A stretch of 6,789 bases of DNA, from assembly GCA_022710245.1 (NCBI GenBank), contig JAKLHH010000417.1, positions 1-6,789 of the forward strand, in the 5' to 3' direction. Below the pieces are notes generated by a model. It saw only the letters and a list, made by a program, of their open reading frames with translations, ran no database searches and was not told the DNA's origin. The translations under genes were made by a program, and so were the position numbers. Within the stretch, counting starts at the first letter, position 1. Every line of letters begins with the position of its first letter. This document shows positions 1 to 4,614 of this stretch, one piece after another. Source of the DNA: Myxococcota bacterium. GTDB taxonomy: Bacteria > Myxococcota > Polyangia > GCA-2747355 > JAKLHH01.

Positions 1-12
1 ACATCGTACTGT

Positions 13-35
13 AACCCGGAGCGCCGGCGCGGGTT
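13..35. repeat. Inverted repeat (possible hairpin) upstream of the sigma factor gene
   Basis: The arms AACCCG (13-18) and CGGGTT (30-35) are perfect inverted complements separated by 11 nt. The spacer contains most of the self-complementary decamer GCGCCGGCGC (21-30), so the two pairings would compete. No T-run follows, so a classical intrinsic terminator is not supported. The element ends 32 nt before the GTG start of the sigma gene. It could be the hairpin of an upstream gene's end, an operator, or a 5'-leader structure. In such GC-rich DNA a short hairpin can also arise by chance. Confidence 0.35.
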
Positions 36-55
36 GAAGCTCTAGACGCAGCACG

Positions 56-61
56 AAGGAG
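56..61 (+). promoter_or_regulatory. Shine-Dalgarno site of the sigma-FecR gene
   Basis: AAGGAG lies 6 nt before the GTG at 68. It is a full-strength ribosome binding site and fixes that GTG as the start. It contrasts with the next two genes on this strand, which have no such site. Confidence 0.8.
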
Positions 62-67
62 CCTCGC

Positions 68-2173
68 GTGCCCCCTCCCCCCGCCTCCAGCCTGGCCGAA
101 GAGGAGCTGGCCGATCTCGCCCGCACGGGCGACGAGCAGGCGCTGGGGGAGCTCTACCAGCGCCACTCGGCCCAGCTCTACCGCCACGCCTGGCGCATGC
201 TCCGCGACGAGGCCGCCGCGGGAGACGCGGTCCACGAGGCCTTCGCCCGAGCCATCGCCGCCATTCCCCGGACCCGGGAACGTCTGCAGTTCAAGGCCTG
301 GATGTTCCGCATCGTCACCAACCTCTGCCTGCGCGAGCTGACGTTGCGCACCCGGCTCGGCCCCGAGCTCGACCCGGAGCGGGTGGAGTCCCCCTCGGAG
401 TCCCCGGACGAGCAGCGCCACCGCGGCGAGCTCGCGGCCTGCGCTGCGGATGCCCTCGAGAAGCTCCCGCCTCGCTACCGTCAGATCCTGCTCCTGCGCG
501 AGGTGGAGGGGCTCGAGTACGAGGAGCTGGCGCGGGTCCTCGAGCTCAGCCTCTCGATGGTCAAGGTCACCCTCCACCGGGCGCGGGCCCGCTTCCGCGC
601 CCTGGTCATCGCCGAGCAGCTCCTCGGCAACCCGGGGCTGATCCTGGAGCGCTGCGAGGTGCTCGGCAAGCTGGCGCAGAAGGGGCAGGGGAACCAGATC
701 GAGCGGCACCTCCAGTCGTGCCCGCGCTGCAAGCAGGAGCACCCGCCGGTGGCCGCGCTGGTCGCGCTGCTCCCGCCTCCGCCCACCCTGCCGCCCCCGC
801 TGCCGCCCGGGCTCCTCGAGGCGGGGCTCTCGGGAGCGGCTGGCACGAGCGCCGCGGGTCCGGCCGGCACGCCGGCCACCGGCCCCCTCGCGAGCCCTGG
901 TCCGCTCGCCGCCGCCGGCGCGTCGGCGCAGGGCGTGGGCGCCTGGGTGATCGGGCTGACCGCGGCCCTCGGCGTCGCGGGTGTGGTCACCGTGGCGACG
1001 CTGGGCACGCGAGCGATGCGTCAGGGGGAGCACACAGCCGCGACCCGTCCCACGCCGCGCGCGCAGCCCAGCGCCGTGGCCGCGGCGCTCGCGCGCGAGG
1101 CGGCCCGCGAGGCGGCAGAGTCCTCCGGGACCTCGCGCCTCCTGGCCGCGCGATCTGCGCGTGCTCCTCGCGGCGTCGAGGTCGGACCTCGGCGGCGCCC
1201 CGGCGCCCGCGCTGGCGCCCTGGTGGCGCCGAGCGTCGTGCCCCAGGTGATCGATCGCGAGGAGCCGGTCGGAAACGGTCGCAGGGCAAACCGGGCAGCC
1301 CTCGTCGCCGCGGCCAGCGTCGCGAAGGCCGCGACCAGGAGTCAGGCGGCGAAGCGCGAGGTCGATTCGCACTCCACCGCGGAGCGTCCGCAGGACGCGA
1401 GCCGGGCGAATCCCGCGCTGCGCGACGTCCTTCGCATGCGAGTCGAGTTCGCGCCGGGGAGCCTCTTCGTCGAGCGCGGCGGGCGGCTGCTCATCGCGCG
1501 CAAGGATGAGAAGGTCCGCCTCGGGGATGTCCTCCTGACCCGCAACGGCATCAGCGCCGTGCTGCGCTTCCCCGAGGACCAGTGGCTGGTCCTCTCCGGC
1601 CGGCTGCGCCTCGAGTCCCGCCTGGGGCCCGAGGGCGCGCCCGAGCAGGTGCAGGTGACGCTCCTCTCGGGGGAAGCGCGCGCCAAGGCGACCGCGCGCG
1701 GCCGCGGCATCCTGATCCGCGCCAGCCAGCGCGTCTGCGTGGGCGAGGGCGGCGAGTTCCGCGTCCGCGAGACGGCGAGCGGCCTCCGCGTCGAGGCGCT
1801 CACCGCCTACGTCAAGGTGAGCGGTCCGCACGCGAGCCGCGTGCTCCCGCGCGGCACGGGCGTCCTCCTCGCGACGACGCCCGGCTTCGCCCACGTGTTG
1901 CCGCAGGCGCCGGAGCGGCTGCGCCCGGTGCTCCACCGCGGCGCCCACCCGCCGACGCTGACCTGGGAGGCGGCCCCTGGCGCGACCTCGTACCTGGTCC
2001 GCGTCGCCGTGGAGCCGAACTTCTGGGTCCCCGACGAGGAGGTGGTGGTGAAGGTCACGCGCTACCGCCCGCAGGCGGAGCGGCCGGGCCGCCACTTCTG
2101 GCAGGTGATCCCGCTGCGCGGCGTCGAGCAGGGCTATCCGTCGAAGGTCTACGCGTACACGATCGAGCGCTGA
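68..2173 (+). CDS. ECF sigma factor fused to a zinc anti-sigma motif, membrane segment and FecR-like sensor domain
   Basis: A 701-residue protein starting at GTG behind AAGGAG. Residues about 16-95 match sigma-70 region 2 (core binding and -10 recognition; the FKAWMFRIVTNLCLREL stretch is typical). Residues about 125-177 match region 4, a helix-turn-helix ending in the LHRARARFRAL signature. C196 followed by H214-x3-C218-x2-C221 resembles the zinc motif of ZAS anti-sigma factors. A Pro/Ala/Gly-rich stretch leads to one hydrophobic segment at about 291-313, the likely membrane anchor. Residues 318-450 are a low-complexity Ala/Arg linker. Residues about 453-605 resemble a FecR domain, and about 622-701 a fibronectin-like beta sandwich (LTWEAAPGATSYLVRV, GRHFWQV). 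If the sigma part is cytoplasmic, the FecR part is extracytoplasmic. Inference: a membrane-held sigma factor carrying its own inhibitor and sensor, probably freed by proteolysis. The sigma regions are clear; the FecR and zinc assignments rest on pattern only. The Arg-rich linker after the membrane segment fits the positive-inside rule poorly. Confidence 0.85.
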   Translation: MPPPPASSLAEEELADLARTGDEQALGELYQRHSAQLYRHAWRMLRDEAAAGDAVHEAFARAIAAIPRTRERLQFKAWMFRIVTNLCLRELTLRTRLGPELDPERVESPSESPDEQRHRGELAACAADALEKLPPRYRQILLLREVEGLEYEELARVLELSLSMVKVTLHRARARFRALVIAEQLLGNPGLILERCEVLGKLAQKGQGNQIERHLQSCPRCKQEHPPVAALVALLPPPPTLPPPLPPGLLEAGLSGAAGTSAAGPAGTPATGPLASPGPLAAAGASAQGVGAWVIGLTAALGVAGVVTVATLGTRAMRQGEHTAATRPTPRAQPSAVAAALAREAAREAAESSGTSRLLAARSARAPRGVEVGPRRRPGARAGALVAPSVVPQVIDREEPVGNGRRANRAALVAAASVAKAATRSQAAKREVDSHSTAERPQDASRANPALRDVLRMRVEFAPGSLFVERGGRLLIARKDEKVRLGDVLLTRNGISAVLRFPEDQWLVLSGRLRLESRLGPEGAPEQVQVTLLSGEARAKATARGRGILIRASQRVCVGEGGEFRVRETASGLRVEALTAYVKVSGPHASRVLPRGTGVLLATTPGFAHVLPQAPERLRPVLHRGAHPPTLTWEAAPGATSYLVRVAVEPNFWVPDEEVVVKVTRYRPQAERPGRHFWQVIPLRGVEQGYPSKVYAYTIER

Positions 2174-2284
2174 GGCCTTCGCTCAGAGCCCCCACTCGGC
2201 AGCGTCGAGGGAGGGCGGCCTGGCGATGGGAGTGGTGATCCGCGAGTTGATGGGGATATGTCGGAGCGGTCCCCGCCGCTGCGA

Positions 2285-2313
2285 ATGAACTCCGCGGTGC
2301 GCGATGGTAGAGT
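2285..2313 (+). promoter_or_regulatory. Putative promoter giving a leaderless hydrolase mRNA
   Basis: TAGAGT at 2308-2313 resembles a -10 box (TANNNT) and ends 7 nt before the ATG at 2321, so transcription would begin at or beside the start codon. The hexamer 17 nt upstream, ATGAAC (2285-2290), matches the -35 consensus TTGACA at only three positions. There is no Shine-Dalgarno sequence between the hexamer and the ATG. Confidence 0.45.
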
Positions 2314-2320
2314 AGCAGCG

Positions 2321-3142
2321 ATGAGCCGGCACCTCCTCGAGCGCGATGGTGTTCGTATCGCCTACGACCGCCGCGGTGAGGGGCCGCCCGTGGCGCTGGT
2401 GGGCGGCCTCGGCATGCCCGGAAAGCTCTGGATCGGCCTGCCCGGCGCGCTCGCGCGGCGAGGCCTGACCGTGGTCACCATCGACAATCGCGGCACCGGA
2501 GACTCGGACGCGCCGCTCCCGCCCTATCGCATGCGAGACCTCGCCGACGATCTCGCCGGCGTGCTGGCCGAGGTGGGTGGCGGCCCGGCGATCGTCGTCG
2601 GCATCTCGCTCGGCGGCATGATCGCGCAGCACCTGGCGCTGCGGCGTCCGGAGGCCGTCGCCGGACTGGTCCTGGCGGCGACCAGCTGCGGCCCGCCCGT
2701 CGGCAAGCCCGCGCGGATCGGCTTCCTGCCGCTGATGGCCCGCAGCTTCCTCGGCGATCTGGACGCCGCGCGACGGCTCCGCCTCGAGATCGTGCACCCG
2801 CGCAGCCTGCAGCGCGACCCGAGGATCTTCGAGGCCTGGGATCGCGCCGTGCAGGGGAAGCCGTCGCCCTGGCGCGGTCTCCTCGGACAGCTCTCCGCGG
2901 CGGCGCTCCACTCCACCGGCTTCTCGCTCTCGCGCATCCGCTGCCCGGTCGAGGTCCTCGCCGGCGACGGCGACCGCATCATCCCGCCCGAGAACGCGCG
3001 CATCCTCGCCACGCGGCTCCCGGACGCGACGCTGACCCTGCTCCCCGAGGCCGGTCACGCGTTCCCTCTCGAGGCGCCCTCGGCGATCCCCGACGCCATC
3101 GAGCGGCTGCGGCAGCGGCTCGACGGCTGGGCCAGGGGCTGA
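2321..3142 (+). CDS. Alpha/beta hydrolase
   Basis: A 273-residue protein of normal length for single-domain alpha/beta-fold hydrolases. The nucleophile elbow is GISLGG with S96. The acid is most likely D218 in GDGDRIIP, and the catalytic histidine is H246 in EAGHAFPLEAP. The VGGLG stretch near 28-31 fits the oxyanion-hole loop, and TIDNRGTGDSD at 53-63 is the usual strand-4 motif. A helical cap lies at about 125-205. The triad is complete, so the enzyme is probably active; esterase, enol-lactonase and methylesterase-type members share these motifs and the substrate cannot be told. No signal peptide, so cytoplasmic. The ATG at 2321 is preferred over an in-frame ATG at 2258: similarity to the family begins just after it, and the extra 21 residues overlap the -10-like TAGAGT. 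It lies 147 nt after the sigma gene and 51 nt before the lipoprotein gene, probably with its own promoter. Confidence 0.9.
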   Translation: MSRHLLERDGVRIAYDRRGEGPPVALVGGLGMPGKLWIGLPGALARRGLTVVTIDNRGTGDSDAPLPPYRMRDLADDLAGVLAEVGGGPAIVVGISLGGMIAQHLALRRPEAVAGLVLAATSCGPPVGKPARIGFLPLMARSFLGDLDAARRLRLEIVHPRSLQRDPRIFEAWDRAVQGKPSPWRGLLGQLSAAALHSTGFSLSRIRCPVEVLAGDGDRIIPPENARILATRLPDATLTLLPEAGHAFPLEAPSAIPDAIERLRQRLDGWARG

Positions 3143-3159
3143 CGGGGCCGCTTGCGCGG

Positions 3160-3187
3160 TTGCGTGGCCTCGCCTCGTGAGTATAGT
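3160..3187 (+). promoter_or_regulatory. Promoter of the lipoprotein gene, predicted leaderless
   Basis: TTGCGT (3160-3165) and TATAGT (3182-3187) are separated by 16 nt and resemble sigma-70-type -35 and -10 boxes. TATAGT ends 6 nt before the ATG at 3194, which puts the expected start of transcription on the A of the start codon. No Shine-Dalgarno site is present. Confidence 0.6.
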
Positions 3188-3193
3188 TCGGGG

Positions 3194-3727
3194 ATGAGCC
3201 TCGGCGTGGCAGGTCAGGCGGGGTCCGGCAGGGCTCCGGGGGCGGTGGTGCGGGCGCTGGCGTTCGCGGCGCTGGCGTTCGCGGCGCTGGCTCTCGTGGT
3301 GGGCTGCGGCGACTCGGGGGCGTCGACGCCCGCGGACGCGGCGCCGCGTCGCGAGGCCGGGCGCGAGGCCTCGCCCGTCGACGTGTCGCGGGCGAGTGAC
3401 GTGGCGACTCCCTACGACCTCAACCAGGCGCAGCGCTGCCTGGCCATCCTCTCGCGCTATCGCAGCCAGCTCGACGAGGCGAAGAAGTGCCTGGCGCAGC
3501 CCGGCTCCCAGTGCGGCCAGCTCGCCGACGACTGGGCCGGCTGCGGCTGCCAGACACCGGTCGAGGGCAGCAACACGGCGGCGCTGGCGGAGCTCGCCAA
3601 GATCGGCGCCGAGTGGACCTCGCAGGGGTGCAACCTCTTCTGCCCGGTGCGCCCCTGCCCGAGCCCCGGCAAGGGCTTCTGCTCGCTCGCGGGCGGGGCG
3701 CCGCGCTGCGAGAGCGAGGCGCTCTGA
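3194..3727 (+). CDS. Cysteine-rich lipoprotein, function unknown
   Basis: A 177-residue protein with a lipoprotein signal peptide: a short Arg-containing N-terminus, a hydrophobic stretch at about 19-36 (ALAFAALAFAALALVV) and lipobox V35-V36-G37-C38. After lipidation and cleavage at C38, a Ser/Ala/Pro/Arg-rich tether (about 39-72) leads to a compact domain at about 80-177 with ten cysteines (82, 99, 107, 117, 119, 146, 150, 155, 163, 172). The even number would allow five disulfides, which fits an extracytoplasmic location. A Trp-containing helix (AALAELAKIGAEW) sits between the cysteine clusters. From memory, similar cysteine-rich lipoproteins recur in Myxococcota, without a known role. The ATG at 3194 is chosen over a TTG at 3152 because the longer form would contain the promoter and push the signal peptide inward. 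The neighbour downstream is convergent. Confidence 0.8.
   Translation: MSLGVAGQAGSGRAPGAVVRALAFAALAFAALALVVGCGDSGASTPADAAPRREAGREASPVDVSRASDVATPYDLNQAQRCLAILSRYRSQLDEAKKCLAQPGSQCGQLADDWAGCGCQTPVEGSNTAALAELAKIGAEWTSQGCNLFCPVRPCPSPGKGFCSLAGGAPRCESEAL
3254..3290 (+). repeat. 15-bp tandem repeat inside the signal peptide
   Basis: The unit GCGCTGGCGTTCGCG occurs at 3254-3268 and again, identical, at 3269-3283, followed by the first seven bases of a third copy (3284-3290). The unit is in frame and encodes five hydrophobic residues (ALAFA), forming the core of the lipoprotein signal peptide. Gain or loss of a unit would change the hydrophobic core by five residues without shifting the frame. Confidence 0.9.
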
Positions 3728-3729
3728 CG

Positions 3730-3778
3730 CCGCGGATCCAGGTTCCTGCAATGTTGCAGCCGGCCGTATCGATTGCAG
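3730..3778. repeat. Palindrome-rich convergent spacer with CTGCAA/TTGCAG repeats
   Basis: Between the convergent stop codons lies CTGCAA-TG-TTGCAG (3746-3759), an inverted repeat with 6-bp arms, and a further TTGCAG at 3773-3778. CTGCAAT (3746-3752) can also pair with ATTGCAG (3772-3778), giving a 7-bp stem that excludes the shorter hairpin. CCGCGG (3730-3735), GGATCC (3734-3739), CAGGTTCCTG (3739-3748), CGGCCG (3761-3766) and ATCGAT (3768-3773) are also self-complementary. There is no T-run on either strand. It may be a bidirectional transcription end or a protein binding site; neither is shown. Confidence 0.4.
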
Positions 3779-3807
3779 GCGCGTCGCAGTGAACGGAAGG
3801 TCGAAGG

Positions 3808-4404
3808 CTAGAAGTCGCCGAAGAGCTCGGTGATTGGCACGTCGAGGGCGGTCGCCACCTTGAAGAGCGAGGAGACCGAAGCCGAGCTCTCGGCGCGCTC
3901 GATCTGCGAGAGCAGGCTCACCGAGAGCTTGGTCCGCCGCGCCATCTGCTTCAGGGTCAGGTTCCGGGCCTTGCGCAGCTCACGGATGTTGCGGCCGATG
4001 GTGGCGTGGAGCTCGTCCTCGCGCCGGAGCACGAGCCCCTTCTTCTTCGCGATGCGCTGGATGACGTCGCGGAAGTCGTCAGACGAGAACGGCTTCTTGA
4101 TGTACGCCGAGACCTCGTGCTGGATCGAGGCGGTGGCGGTCTCGAGGGAGGGGTAGCCGGTGAGGATGATCACCGCGAGGTCGTCATCGACTCGTCGGAT
4201 CTTCTCCAGCAGGTCGATGCCGCCCATCTTGGGCATCATCAGGTCGAGGATCAGGAGGTGGTAGTCGGCTTGCTTGAGCTCCTCGACCGCGCGGGTGGGA
4301 TCGGTCAACGACTTGACGTGATAGCCCTCGTGGGTAAGGAAGTCCTCGAGGTACTCGCAGACATCGCGGTCGTCATCGACGACGAGGATGTTAAGCTGCG
4401 CCAC
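3808..4404 (-). CDS. Response regulator: receiver domain fused to an XRE-type helix-turn-helix
   Basis: A 198-residue protein. Residues about 3-122 are a receiver domain with all key positions intact: acidic pocket D10/D11, phosphoacceptor D54 (LILDLMMP), T82 (IILTGYP) and K104 (YIKKPF). Residues about 136-195 are a Cro/CI (XRE) DNA-binding domain ([20 protein letters not shown], then [16 protein letters not shown]). A helical, Lys/Arg-rich stretch at about 114-135 joins them. Predicted role: a phosphorylation-controlled transcription regulator; target genes are unknown. No histidine kinase lies in the window, so the partner is elsewhere. The GTG at 4404 is chosen because AAGGGAG sits 6 nt before it; an in-frame GTG at 4422 would add six residues but has no good ribosome site. 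The gene follows tRNA-Pro on the same strand after 31 nt with no promoter or terminator seen between, so it may depend on the tRNA promoter. Third-position G/C bias looks weaker than in the neighbours (by eye). Confidence 0.92.
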   Translation of the reverse strand: MAQLNILVVDDDRDVCEYLEDFLTHEGYHVKSLTDPTRAVEELKQADYHLLILDLMMPKMGGIDLLEKIRRVDDDLAVIILTGYPSLETATASIQHEVSAYIKKPFSSDDFRDVIQRIAKKKGLVLRREDELHATIGRNIRELRKARNLTLKQMARRTKLSVSLLSQIERAESSASVSSLFKVATALDVPITELFGDF

Positions 4405-4410
4405 CAGCCT

Positions 4411-4417
4411 CTCCCTT
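4411..4417 (-). promoter_or_regulatory. Shine-Dalgarno site deciding the response regulator start
   Basis: On the minus strand AAGGGAG lies 6 nt before the GTG at 4404-4402. It falls inside the coding sequence if the alternative GTG at 4422 is used, so it favours the shorter protein. Confidence 0.65.
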
Positions 4418-4434
4418 GCCACACGTGCCGCTAC

Positions 4435-4512
<78 letters not shown>

Positions 4513-4520
4513 AAGTCCTG

Positions 4521-4552
4521 TGTATATTTAACAAAGGGCGGGTGGCTGTCAA
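4521..4552 (-). promoter_or_regulatory. Promoter of tRNA-Pro (and possibly the response regulator)
   Basis: On the minus strand a perfect -35 box TTGACA (4552-4547) is followed by an AT-rich tract TAAATATACA (4530-4521) that contains the -10. TAAATA would give a 16-nt spacer and TATACA a 20-nt spacer, so the exact -10 is uncertain. The tRNA 5' end lies 9 nt past the tract. This is the most AT-rich patch in the window, which fits a strong promoter. Confidence 0.75.
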
Positions 4553-4614
4553 CTGATCTCGACGGGGCGGCTGAATTATTCCAGCGAGCTCTCCTGCCCT
4601 GCCCGCGCGGTCGG

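Noticed and set aside
10..16. TGTAACC resembling the AAC core of ECF sigma -35 elements, suggesting autoregulation
   Set aside because: No matching -10 element lies at about 16-17 nt; the nearest candidate, TCTAGA at 41-46, is too far, and the AAC also forms part of a hairpin arm.
2265..2280. AGCGG/CCGCT hairpin after the sigma gene as a terminator
   Set aside because: The stem is only 5 bp, there is no T-run, and it is about 90 nt past the stop codon; such stems are common by chance at this base composition.
2258..2320. Upstream ATG that would lengthen the hydrolase by 21 residues
   Set aside because: The added residues do not belong to the fold, no ribosome site precedes it, and the -10-like TAGAGT lies inside this stretch.
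2299..2350. Repeat of GCGCGATGGT at 2299-2308 and 2341-2350
   Set aside because: Ten bases of G/C-rich sequence, one copy coding and one not; no further copies or symmetry, so most likely chance.
3152..3193. TTG start that would lengthen the lipoprotein by 14 residues
   Set aside because: It would place the promoter-like TATAGT inside the gene and add a polar, charged stretch before the signal peptide.
2183..3751. Long open frame on the minus strand (522 codons) opposite the hydrolase and lipoprotein genes
   Set aside because: It is antisense to two genes with recognisable motifs, its product is low-complexity and Arg/Ala-rich, and long antisense frames are expected where third codon positions are nearly all G or C.
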